64,000 bases of DNA from the NCBI RefSeq assembly GCF_037042905.1, contig NW_026974140.1, positions 11,915,001-11,979,000 on the forward strand. The letters are read 5' to 3'. Positions 1 to 10,879 of this stretch are shown here, one piece after another. Every line of letters starts with the position of its first letter. Position 1 is the first letter of the stretch. The DNA is from Lytechinus pictus. Its lineage: Eukaryota; Echinodermata; Echinoidea; Temnopleuroida; Toxopneustidae. The translations under genes and the position numbers were made by a program. Under the pieces are notes generated by a model. That model was not told the DNA's origin. It did no database searches and saw nothing but the letters and a program-made list of their open reading frames with translations.

Positions 1-790
1 TATACTGTGCAGTGACTGGTGTTAAGTACTACTTTACTACTACTTACACGAATATAGTAGCGTCGGACTGTACGCGCACAGAAGCTGACTCCGGGATCTT
101 TCGGAGGGGATCAATGGTTGCAGTTACCGATTATCTGCAAGTGCAAAGAAAATTCCACTGTAGATTGTAGGTCCTAAATATGCAGCTTATAAGTACTATT
201 CCAGATCACTAGATATTCTGGAATTCAATTGTCTATATCCACTATCCAGTCCAAATTCTACCAGATTCTTCAAGTTCAAAATTGAAGGAAGCAGACTACA
301 CAGACATGACAGAAGGAGTCCGACGTCGAGACTAATTCTGCGCATCAGAATAGTATGGTATTTTTAAATAGGCACATTTGATGCTTGTATTTCCTTCTTC
401 AATTTCTTCTAGTTATGTGATGGTATAGGCCTATGAATTATCTCGTACTTACTGTGAAAGGCCGAGCCAGCTGCAAAGGACGAGGGCGTTTCTGGAAATT
501 CTGGTCTTGAACTACATTTTTTTTCTTGTTTTTCTCCTTTATTTTCTATATTAATCGACACATTTGCATCCCCCGGTGCATGCAGCCTCTCTATTCTACC
601 CCATCTTTATTTTTGTTTTCCCCTTAGACTTAGTTTTAGTTCCTCTTTCCCTTCCCATTATTTTCCTTCTCTCTCGATTTCTTTTCCCCTTATTGCTGGG
701 GGATACCAAGGGTGACATGGATAGACAAGCAAACTTACTTGATCGACCCCCCCCCCCTTGGCCCCATTAATAATTATGCGAGTAGTCGTC
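1..790. other. No gene seen; pyrimidine-rich intergenic DNA
   Basis: No ORF here resembles a protein family. Positions 510-700 are T/C-rich with short homopolymers, and the open frame there encodes a low-complexity hydrophobic string that follows from base composition. A C-tract sits at about 747-757, just before the minisatellite. Confidence 0.5.
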
Positions 791-1410
791 TGTATATCAT
801 TATCAATTCTCCAATGAACCAGTTTCTAACGTTCTCAACACTGTGTATATTATGCCGGGATATTATGTTGACTGTCAAACAAATATCCAACAAACTATAG
901 TTTCCAACATTGTGTCAATGTTAACTGTCAACAACTCTCCAATAAACTATTCCAATTACGCTGTCCACGTTGTGCCATTGTCCGTTGTTCAACAACTCTC
1001 CGTCAAACTAGTTTCCACTCCTTTGTCAACGTTGTGCCATTGTCGACTGTCCAACAAATCTCCAAGAAAATAGTTTCCAACGTTGTTCCTTTGTCGGTTG
1101 TTCAGCAACTCTCCATCGAACCAGTTTCCGACGTAGTCAACGCTGTGCCTTTGTTGGCTGTTCAACACCTATCCAATCAAACACGCGTTTCCAACGTTGT
1201 GACGTTGTTGGCTGTCCAGCAAATCTCCAACACACTAGTTTCCAATGTTGTGCCATTGTCTGTTGTTCAACAACTTTCCAACGTTGCCAACGTTGTGTCA
1301 TCGTCGACTATCCTACTGATCTCCAATCTACCAGTTTCCAACGTTGTGCCAGTGTCAGTTGTTCAACAACCTCCCATCTAACTAGTTTCCAGCTTTATCA
1401 ACGTTGTGTC
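791..1410 (+). repeat. Minisatellite block A, 51/60-bp unit
   Basis: About eleven degenerate tandem units are built around gtttccaacgttgtgcca, then a ttgt(c/t)ggttgttcaacaact-like segment and an (t/c)caa(c/t)(c/a)aacta ending. Units are usually 51 bp, or 60 bp when an extra gccaacgtt is present. Both lengths are multiples of three, so one frame stays open for long stretches and reads as a 17/20-residue pattern resembling SNVVPLSVVQQLS. I treat this as a VNTR rather than a gene because no start context, splice signal or non-repeat coding sequence flanks it. Confidence 0.8.
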
Positions 1411-1940
1411 ATTGTATATTGTACAACGCCTACTTAGCTTGCATGTTGTACGCGAGCAAATTGGAGGCTGAATGTCAAACATTCGTACCGTTGCACAAAA
1501 GACGTACCATCCAAAATGTACCGTCCAAAATGTACCGTTGCACGGCTTAGCGGGAGGTGACGTCACAATACGATTCAATTCATTGCGCTCAGTAAAAATG
1601 CAGGTGCATTACGCGTATAGCCTGCTGGCTAAATGCGCAATGCTGCCCGAGGTGTTCGCTTGTGGGATTTTGCTTTTCGCTTTCCATATTTTTGCTCCCT
1701 TTTCATAGATTACTGCAGGAAAAACTCTTTGTTTTTACATATTTTCGCTAACTTCCGAGGCGTTGTACAACACAAATAGCGAATATTCTTATTCGTGCAA
1801 TGGTGCGAGATTTCGCATTCGGTGAAAGAAAGAAACACTCTATTCAACTCGGCTAACGCCTCGTTGAATAGAGCATCTTTTTTTCACCTCATGCGAAATC
1901 TCGCACCATCGCACTCATGCCTATTCGCTATTTGTATACT
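1411..1940. mobile_element. Non-repeat insertion inside the minisatellite, foldback 3' part
   Basis: The minisatellite pattern stops after tgtcattg and resumes at ctatctaactaatctcc. Between them lies unrelated sequence. The outer part carries inverted gtacaacgcct (about 1429) and aggcgttgtac (about 1758). The right third is a strong hairpin: gcgagatttcgcat near 1808 pairs with atgcgaaatctcgc near 1893. The flanks share TGTATA, a possible short target duplication. No transposase is visible. I infer a non-autonomous foldback insertion; the exact ends are uncertain. Confidence 0.5.
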
Positions 1941-2735
1941 ATCTAACTAATCTCCAATCTACCAGTTTCCAACGTTGTGCCATCGTCGACTATCCAACAA
2001 ATCTCCATCGAACTAGTTTCTAGCTTTGACAACGTTGTGCCATAGTTGGTTGTTCAACAACTTTCCATCGAACTAGTTTCCAACGTTGCCAACCTTGTGT
2101 CATCGTCGACTATCCAACTAATCTCCAACCTACTAGTTTCCATCGTTGTGCAATTGTCGACTGTCCAACAACTCTCCAACTAACAAGTTTCCAACGTTGC
2201 CAACGTCGTGTCATTGTTGATTGTTCAACAACTTTCCAGCGAACTAGTTTCCAACGTTGCCAACGTTGTGCCTTTGCTGGCTGTCAACAACTATCCAATC
2301 AAACGTGTCTCCAACGTTGTGACATTGTCGACTGTCCAACAACTCTCCAACTTACTAGTCTCCAACGTTGTGGCATTGTCGACCGTCCAACAAATCTCCA
2401 ACAAACTAGTTTCCAACTTTGTCAACGTTGTGCCATTGTCGGTTGTTCAACAACTTTCCAGCGAACTAGTTTCCAACGTTGCCAACGTTGTGCCTTTGCT
2501 GGCTGTTCAACAACTATCCAATCAAACGTGTTTCCAACGTTGTGACATTGTCGACTGTCCAACAACTCTCCAACTAACAAGTTTCCAACGTTGCCAACGT
2601 CGTGTCATTGTTGATTGTCCATCATCTTTCCATCAAACTAGTTTCCAACGTCGATTCAACGTTAATCCATCAAGTTATTCCAACGTCCAACGACTTTCAA
2701 GTTTCCAACGTGGAGCCAACGTTGGCTTGTTACCT
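1941..2735 (+). repeat. Minisatellite block B, 51/60-bp unit
   Basis: This continues the same tandem array after the nested insertion, with about fourteen units that are more regular than block A. A frame from 2208 stays open through most of the array. The last units (2640-2735) are shorter and degenerate, repeating gtttccaacg-type cores before unique sequence returns. Confidence 0.8.
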
Positions 2736-2903
2736 GGGTATGATAAATCATCGCTTAATCTCGGTTTCTTTTTTCTGGGACGCACTGTAGTAGTAGTCAA
2801 AAGGCAAACAAATGATTTATTGAGCCGATCGACAAAGTATGAATAATAATCTTTGTATGTTGATACTCTCCCGTGTTGACAAAGTTTCTTATAAACGTAT
2901 ATA

Positions 2904-3918
2904 CAGTGGCGTATCTAGGGGTTGCAAGAGGCACGTGCCCCGAGCGTCACTTTCAGGGGGCGCAAAAAGGGGGGAAAGGGCGCAAATAAAGACAAGGTAA
3001 ACAAAAAATGAATAGAAAAGGCAAATGAATAAAGGCACAGAAAAGGAATACCACCGAAGGTGATTAATGCCCCCGTCATATCCTATTACCATGGTAATGC
3101 ACTTTCCAACTCAATTAGACAATGAATCTGGCACGTCTTTACTCGTGCATACTTATTCTCTTCAAGAATTCCAACAAAAAGTTCTTAAAATATTCCATTT
3201 TCAAATGCAAATATCATAACTTTTCATCTCGAGCTGCAAGTTTGCATTTTGATACATTACACTTCATTAATTCTTACACACAGTTCTGAAATGTATATTT
3301 TTCTGGTTTGATTTTCAAAGCTTTTTACTGATTTGATAAAGGAAATACAAATCCTCTTCATTGATTTTTACAAGCAATCATTGAGATGTCCCCTTTTCGG
3401 TAAGGATATAAACAAAAATCAGCTCGCGCTTCGCGCTCGCATTACGCAGATGAGATATATACGTATGATGAATTCCTACAAAGTCCTTAAAATTTTCTCC
3501 TTTCAGGTAAGTCTATCACAAATTTCAGCTCATCCCTCGTGCTTGCATTATTTGATTAGTTATAGATACGCATCGTGTTAATGATTACAAAAAGTGCTTA
3601 GAAAATTACGTCCTAAAAACATAACAATGACCCCCCCCAAAAAAAAAAAATGCTCGTGCTCCTATCTCTATGAATTCCTAAAAAGAATCTCTTTTAAATT
3701 GTTCCTTTTCAGGTCTGACTCTCAAACTCTCAATAATTTTCTGCTCGCGTTTTGCACTCGCATTATATATATATATATATATATGAGGGTATGTGTGTGT
3801 GTGTGTGTGTGCGCGGGTGTGTGTGTAATACACTTTGGAAGGGGCGCGATTTCAACACTCGCCCCAGGCGCCATTTTAGCACTAGGCCTAGGCGCCGTTT
3901 GTTCTTGATACGCCACTG
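2904..3918. mobile_element. hAT-like non-autonomous DNA transposon (1.0 kb)
   Basis: The ends are inverted: CAGTGGCGTATCTAG at the left and TACGCCACTG at the right. Flanking 8-bp sequences cgtatata (2896-2903) and ggtatata (3919-3926) match at 7 of 8 positions, as expected for a hAT-type target duplication. No transposase ORF is present. The interior carries degenerate copies of a gctcgcgcttcgcgctcgca motif (for example near 3422 and 3743) and an (AT)n/(GT)n microsatellite at about 3767-3828. Superfamily assignment rests on TIR and TSD only. Confidence 0.75.
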
Positions 3919-4164
3919 GGTATATACACCCTCGCATTAATATATAGAGTGGGAAACGTTCATAATCATATAGAAGTTATAATTATATGAAATATGAATC
4001 GTGTTAAAAACTTGATTCAACTGCTCAGACAGAGCAGACAAACATAAGAAATATCTGCATAGCATATCAGAATGGGTGAGTTGTTTGCTAGAATGTTCTG
4101 CTATTTAATTCTTTCTAGTTCCTCTTTTGCAACGGTTGCATGATGTCTATCGACACAGACTGAG

Positions 4165-4470
4165 AGAAGAAAGCAAATCTCTTTAAATAATTTTCGATGA
4201 CAACTTTTGACAACTGGCTGAGGTATGAAACCAACGTCGTATAATGATATTAATGATAATAGTAATAATAATAATAATGATAATAATAACAATAATAGTA
4301 ATAATAGCAATAATAATAATGAAGAAGAAAGCAAATCTCTTCAAATAATTTTCGATGACAACTTTTTACAACTGAGGTATGAAACCAACGTCGTATAATG
4401 ATATTAATTATGATAATAATAATGATAATAACTATAATAAAAATGAGAACGGGTCTGAATCTAGCTGCAT
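4165..4470. repeat. Tandem duplication ending in ATA-rich microsatellites
   Basis: A block starting gaagaaagcaaatctct and containing cgatgacaactttt and gaaaccaacgtcgtataatg occurs at about 4169-4245 and again at about 4325-4402. Each copy is followed by an imperfect (ATA/ATG)n tract. Frames crossing these tracts give polyleucine or polyisoleucine and are not genes. Confidence 0.75.
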
Positions 4471-5732
4471 GTACAGACAATCATGGTGTTGTTAGGGGTG
4501 ATGATATTGGGTATAACAGTGAAAAAGGTTGGGGAGACTGCACAGTAATATCGACCTCTAAATGGAGGCTCAGTTCCTTGTATGTGAGGGAGAGTAGAGA
4601 GTTTAAATATAAGCATATAATTATCATGATTATAGGGCCCTTATTAGCAACGTTCAATTGCATACATAGTATCTTTTCATAGGGCATATTTTTATTCACA
4701 TATATAACTTTCTAAAATGTTTTAGTTCGTCCAGAATGTTATCATGGGAATGCGTCTCCTGATTGCATTATTAGCAGTATGAATTATTTTCATTCAGGCA
4801 AATATGTTATTATAAGTGAAACAAAATAAAAGTAGGCCCACCTGCATAAAATATATACAAACTGAGGAGTGTATAGTGTAAAAGGTTTATATTTAGGCTT
4901 TATTGAACAATGAATTGACAGTATATCTTTAATGCTTTATTTCTATATAATACAGTACATGTATGTTGGATAAATCGGTCGATATTCTATTCGATAATTT
5001 GATATTGCCCACAAATTATAGTGCATGAAGTCTGGGGAGTCTAAGGGTATAAGAAGATATAAAACATATTTAATTTTTTCATATGCAATCTTCAGAACTA
5101 CTACAGTATGTGTACGTTCCGGTTCCCAGACTGCATGGTTTTTGCAGAAAAGTTGACGAGGATCGATCGATTTCGAATCAAGAGAAATGCACAATAGTCA
5201 TCTTTTCCTCAAGAAATTTGAGGTGTAAATTCTGTGTCTTTATGAATTCATTTCTGCCATTTTAAGAGATGAACATTCGTACTTCAAATTTCCATGGTTA
5301 ACATAATTGAATTTATTAAAGAAAAATGTAGTCAAAATTAATGACCACTATGATTTAACACGAAAAAGCACGAGCAAGGAAACACTCGGCATGGTAGAAA
5401 TGTCACCGCATGGTCATAACATGATATCTAGGACTATATTATCAGGACTTGAAACATAATTTGCTCTCCGAAACCATCCTGCCGTTTTATACATTTTGTT
5501 TTGCTAATAGAACATTATGGTGAAACCATATTTTTCTAACCCCAATAAAGGGTACCTATACACGTTTGATGTAAATGGTGTACGCCTAATCCTCAAGGTT
5601 CATGCCCATCTGCCGGACCATGATAAAAAGATAGAAACTGTACATCCAGCAGTGGACAAACCAAGCCTTCTCAGATCTGGCATCCGTCAGCTTCATCCTC
5701 ATTAAAGTCAGATGTTCATATGATGTTCGTCA
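4471..5732. other. No gene seen; 3' flank of transporter copy 1
   Basis: AT-rich sequence without recognisable coding potential. Part of the right end (about 5620-5732) aligns with the 3' flank of copy 2 (about 15520-15622), around cagcagtggacaaacc and cttcatcctcattaaag, so it belongs to the duplicated transporter unit. Confidence 0.5.
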
Positions 5733-8700
5733 TTAGTTATCTGTGGAGGAGCGTCGTTTTAAAAAGGAACCAATGAAGATGAAACTAGAAAACACTCCAA
5801 AACTAATCAAGAGAACAACCCCAGTCGCAATGAATATAGTTTTGAAAGATCCGATGCGCTCAAAGAAATGACCTAATAAGAAAAGTTGAAAACCAAATTC
5901 ATTAGCAATAAGAATTTGCAAAAAAAGTTTACGTTTACATATCCACCGATTATTGTTAAATGTAAATATGCATTGTTTGCAATATATGTGTATGATCATG
6001 ATGATCCGGCCATCTAATTTGATAAATAATAGTGTTTTAGAGTTTGAGAACATCTTATAACCCAAAATCTATTTGTCAACAGATTGTATTTGGGATAGAC
6101 TTGATAACCTTAATTTAGAAAAAAAAAATATATGACTGTATTCACCATGATCACAATTTCACGTTCATATTGCAGAATTTAAAGTCTCTGAAGACCCCTA
6201 ACAAGTAAAGACACATGCCCTTCCCTTTTAAAGAGCCTTTCTTTGAAACATCCAGTTTGTCATGTCACCAGACCAGAGTTTCATTGAAACTATCCCATTG
6301 CAATTTTCAATAAATTCAACATAAGTTAAACCTTAAAATGATTCATAGTTCGTCACTCAATATTTTGGTATTTATCATTTCATGATCTGCACAAATTTCG
6401 AAAAAAAAAACTCTTGGCAGGTCGAACCGCCTTGATCTCTAAAGTGCCTAGCTAGGCTTTTAATACTCTCTTACAAAATGGTCTTGAACGGTCTAGATTT
6501 TGTCCAGTAAACATTTTAAAATTAATTTCGCAGTAGCCTTATTGGTCTTTTAATCCGGGGCACCAGAGAGGTATAGTCTTGCACCCACACGATTCTATAG
6601 AAGAAAAACAAAAAAGGGAAAACAGACCCCCCCCCAAAAAAAAAAGGAAGAAAAGTATACAGAAGGAATTTGCAGGACTTCCTTCTAATATGCTGATGAT
6701 GCAGAAGGGAGGTCTGAGTCTTGTCACTCTTTAATACCCGGAGGCAATATAGATTGAAAAAGGATGACCCACACCCTCTCCCATCAAAATAGCAAGGTGC
6801 CACCCTGACTTTTAATGACCAATTCCCGATCTTCAAGACCTTTAAATGTACAAGAAATTTAATATAAAGTATCACATGAGTTTTTACGGTAGTTTTTTTT
6901 TCAGAGACACTACAATTCTTCTTTTTTTCACAGACACTACAATTCTCCTGGTCTCGGAGACTGATATGTGATATCTTGTTTTTACCGCATTCTTTTAAGT
7001 ATACCCGCTCTGTAGAATGAATGCACTTATTACCTGCTAGTGTTGCAGATAGAAGAAGTATTACTCCACTCGTCATGAAAGTGGTGGCCAAGGCAAGGGG
7101 AAAATGTTCCTTCTTTACTTTCATAGCTAAAGAAGCATAGATTAAGGAAGAGGTTGAACCCGGGGGGGGGGGGGGGCACTCAGTATATAATGCATAGTGG
7201 GTATGTGCCGCGGAGGGGACCCCCATTTTTACACTCGAATTTCCGTTCCGAGGCATAGCATTTTTGTCTTATTGAGAAAAAGAACAAAGAAAGCCGCTCC
7301 AGAGCATAGCATTTTCTTCGAAAAAAGAAGAAAAAAATCCGCTCCAGGGCTTCGCATATTTTCCGTTACGCCGTTCCGGTCGCAATTTTGGTGAAAAGCG
7401 GCCGCAGCTCGCTGTCCGACCATCGCCTCTGCGCTAGCGCGCCCGTCAGTCGTGCCGCCGGGCTAGCTGCAAGTACGTTCCATAGGGATGCATACGCACT
7501 CGCACGCAGGCGACCCGTTCCAAGGACCCCCGTTTTCACAAACATTTGTAGTTCCGAAGCCCGTTCCGAGGACCCTCCTTTTTACAATGAGCCCGCTCCA
7601 AGGCCCCCGTTTTTTGTCTCGCCCGCGGCACACCCCTACCACTTTTTTGGTCGAGTGCCCCCCCCCCCCCGGGAGGTTGAACCATAAATGCCGAATCCTA
7701 CGAAAAGTGAACAGAGAAGAAGGTGAACCATCGATGCGCTAATAGGATGTGCGAACAGTGCCATAGATGATACTACTGTGTAGACTGAGAAAGCGTGAGG
7801 TGCTAGGTGAGGATGTTTGTACAGGATTCTTAAGAGTACCAGTCGACTGATGATACCACCCAAAGAACCAATCATGGGGAGATACACTGCTTCATTCTCA
7901 TGGAGCCCGACTGACATTCCATACGATGCAGAGAAAGTTATCCAAATGGCGAAACATCCTTCAAGAAAGATTTGACAAGGGATAAAGATAAAAGTGAAGA
8001 CGGTTCCTTTCTTAAAAGATCCAAAGGTAAAATTGACGATAACATTTCTGCAATCGAGTTTCTTGTCGGATTGGATTTTTGAGCTTTTGCGTCTTTTCGA
8101 ATCCTACTTTCATCGCTTGTCCCCTCGTCAGTATTGAGACTTTGAACGTCCGTTCGAAGTTTGTTCTTTCGATGATAGGTCTCGTCTTCTTGACCTTGCA
8201 ATAGAGTCGATCCCTCGATATCATCCTCTCCGCGGTTATGTCGTTTCTTCTCTTTGACTGTAGGTGACCGAGGTGCTCTAAAAGTGGCGCCAATCGCTGT
8301 TTGGTAGAAGAAGATACCACTTAAACATAGCAGTGCTCCCCTCATACCGTATGCTTCCAGACACAGAGCAGCTGTATAAGGGAAAATGATACCTCCAATC
8401 TGTCCTCCCATTTGTGTAAAGGTCATGGCCATGCCATACTTTTCCCCAAAGTGTTCACGCAAAATAACAGTTGAACTTTGGCATAACGGCGACGAGAATA
8501 ATCCTGAAAATGAAATGTCGAATAATGACAAGTCAATAATAATTTAACTTAATTGACTGAGGTGAGAAACTGGAAGAATATGAACTCGCTGGTACATCTC
8601 AACCAAATATCTCTTTAAACATTGCCGTCATAGCATAATGAAAACAATAGTCACAAAGGATATTACTATCATGAAGTAAATAAACCACTTACTCGACAAA

Positions 8701-9997
8701 AAAGAGAGTGTATAAGTTCAAATTTATTCTTGTACATTTTCCAAAGTTTTCATCTTTTTATATTTGCACTTCTAATATACAACGATTTCTTCCGTTGTGA
8801 GGGTCCAAATAATAAGAGTAATTTTTTATTCCCAGTGATCTAATCTCTAAACCGATAAATTAGTGATCTAACACCGTTAAAGGAAGGCAAATATCTGATC
8901 TTGATGCATTCAGGGAAATATTCAAATTGGCCACTGGTCTCGACTTAAAGTTTCGTGTCTGATTTCAAACTCTTCTTCATCTCTCCTTATTAGCTGATGG
9001 CGCAAAATCATTCTTGCCAATTGGTGTATAGGGCCTTCGTATAGATTTACATGACATAGGACCTTGTCGTCAATCTTTGAAGTGTCCATATACTCTCCCC
9101 CAGCTTTGTAGACCTGAAGAGGCGTCCAGAATCGGATGCAAAACTACCATCAATTCAAAATCCGGTCACCTAGATTCATCACTGGGCAGTACCTGTAAAG
9201 AAGAATGAGCATCCCAGAGAGAGTGCTGACTGACAAAAGAAGGCCCCCATCATAGATACTCCTGGCAAGAACCTGCCAATTGATGACAAACAACGATGGC
9301 CAAACTTTGTCGCCAAGTAATTACTCAAAGGACCTGCACAGATATGCATGAAGGTCGTAATGAATTTTATTTGAAGATGTAGTCAAAAAGAAAGATAGAC
9401 ACTCTGTACTGACTAAGAATTCGTATTTGCAATTGATTATTCATCATAAGCATACAAAACACAACAAATCAGTTTAATATGATTATCGTTCCAGGGTATG
9501 TTATAAAATGCTTATATAAATGAGATGAAATGAAGAACTGAGTACTCATATAGGGGGACATTTTTGTTGTCGATTTCTCAAGAATTTTCCGACAAGCTTA
9601 GGAGGAGCTCTCAATCCCCAAGATATTTTCCCTTTAAGTCTGAAGATCTGACAGGCCATCATGCCACTCGTATATCTAAAATAATATTTTTTTAAATGGC
9701 AATGATGGATGTTTTACAAACACAGGGGTCAATTTGAGCAACAATTAGGTTGGTGCCCCAAGAGCCCCTTCCTCGATCCGCCACCAGATGATCTACTTAC
9801 AAGCTATGAAAACGATGCCATTCTGCATTGGAACAAGAAATCCAACCGTTGTGTAATCCATCTGAAACTCGAAGACCATGGCGGGAACGAGGACAGAAAT
9901 AGCTTTCGTCATACAGGGGTAGATCATTATGAACAACAAACTTTCCTAAAGCAACCACGTAGCGCCATTTCTCTGTTGTTTCTGAACTTTCCGCCAT
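5733..9997 (-). pseudogene. SLC16/monocarboxylate-transporter-like gene, copy 1 (broken)
   Basis: It has the same four coding exons as intact copy 2: exon 1 at 9997-9801, exon 2 at 9333-9193, exon 3 at 8503-7034 including an insertion, and exon 4 at 5872-5733 ending in TAA. Splice dinucleotides are still GT/AG. Three lesions are visible. One extra T near 9927-9929 shifts frame after KFVVH in exon 1, making that exon 197 nt instead of 196. One base is missing near 8007, after LLRKE. A 515-bp transposon sits at 7159-7673. Exon 2 and exon 4 remain open and conserved (FFERI and LKRRSS at the C-terminus). A full-length 12-TM carrier cannot be made, so I call it a pseudogene derived by tandem duplication. 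It resembles copy 2 far more closely than any generic MCT, so the duplication is fairly recent. Confidence 0.9.
7159..7673. mobile_element. CCCGGG-ended hAT-like element, copy A (in pseudogene exon 3)
   Basis: The 515-bp insertion starts CCCGGGGGG..GGCACTC and ends GAGTGCCCC..CCCGGG. It is flanked by the perfect 8-bp repeat aggttgaa (7151-7158 and 7674-7681). Copy 2 of the gene has a single gaagttgaacc at this place (17248-17258), so the site before insertion is visible. The interior is relatively GC-rich, with runs such as gtgccgcggaggggac. The open frames inside it are not shared with known transposases. The 8-bp TSD fits hAT. Confidence 0.85.
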
Positions 9998-10359
9998 TTC
10001 GAACCAGAAATATCTGCGAGTCAAATTACATTAAAACACAAAAATATTCCTCACTGAAAAATACATGTAAGTGTATATCGGTTTTTCAAATCCGTAATAT
10101 TGCACAATAACTATTAATCAAAGATTGAAGGTCTTTCACAAAAATCGAGAGTGCTGTGCATGCATGTGGTATCCTATGTATCAAAGTAATCCTTGTTTCC
10201 ATATGGATTTTCAATGCGTATAGTCCTACTTCTGATCGATATTTTGAAAACTTGTTCAAGGATTATCTCTTTCGCTGTTTTTAGAGCAATCGCCTTTGTA
10301 TATGCCTCATGGTAGCGAAAATTGTTATTTAAAATCCAAATGGAAAATGTGTATTTTCT

Positions 10360-10760
10360 TCACTTAAAGAGAAATATATATGGGTGAGGAATACAAAATC
10401 GGGACTTAAATTATAGGTGACCGCAGGTTACAAACATAAAATTAAAATGAATGATTTTACACTACTAGTAACTTGAATAAAAGTCAAGACACACCTACCT
10501 GATTAACGTAGAAGCCTCGTCCAAGAAACTTTTAAATATCCGTTAAAACTAGCTTGTTTGTTTTGAGAAGAAACACGAAGTCTCATATTTCACGTATACC
10601 CGAGTCAGATATGACGAAGCAACATTACTCCTACTGCAGTCATGGATACAACTAGAACATTTATCTATATGCCTACTGCAGTCCGGCTGAACCTATTTAT
10701 GAAGTCAACGTCCAATGTCCACGCCATAAACTTACTGTGAACTTGAAATTCACGTTTTGG
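10360..10760 (-). other. Probable 5' UTR exon region of transporter copy 1
   Basis: This segment aligns with 28968-29340, the equivalent for copy 2. On the minus strand both copies read ttcatcag or taatcag followed by GTAGGTGT, a good splice donor at 10498-10497 (29103-29102 in copy 2). The first coding exon downstream has a conserved acceptor, CAG before ATATTTC, about 16 nt before the ATG. I infer a non-coding first exon ending at 10499. Its 5' end and promoter are not resolved. Confidence 0.5.
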
Positions 10761-10879
10761 AGTTATGATTCTCTCATGTTTAGTCTGCTGTGCAAATCCT
10801 TCACTCAAGTTAAGGGTCTGAATGTGTAGCCTATAATACCTTGTGTACCTAAGGCCCTATCGCCCCGAATTAAAAGAGC

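Noticed and set aside
2208-2846. 212-codon open frame across the minisatellite
   Set aside because: The frame exists because unit lengths are multiples of three. No non-repeat coding sequence, start context or splice signals support a gene, so it is recorded only as a finding.
4101-4480. Frames rich in leucine or isoleucine on the minus strand
   Set aside because: They are translations of ATA/ATG microsatellites.
6522-7256. 244-codon minus-strand frame
   Set aside because: It fuses the 3' end of pseudogene exon 3 (MKVKKEHF...ATLAG) with transposon sequence on one side and intron on the other. Only the part between 7034 and 7158 is real exon.
7388-7742. Frames inside CCCGGG-ended element A
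   Set aside because: The matching frames in copies B and C are differently interrupted and resemble no transposase.
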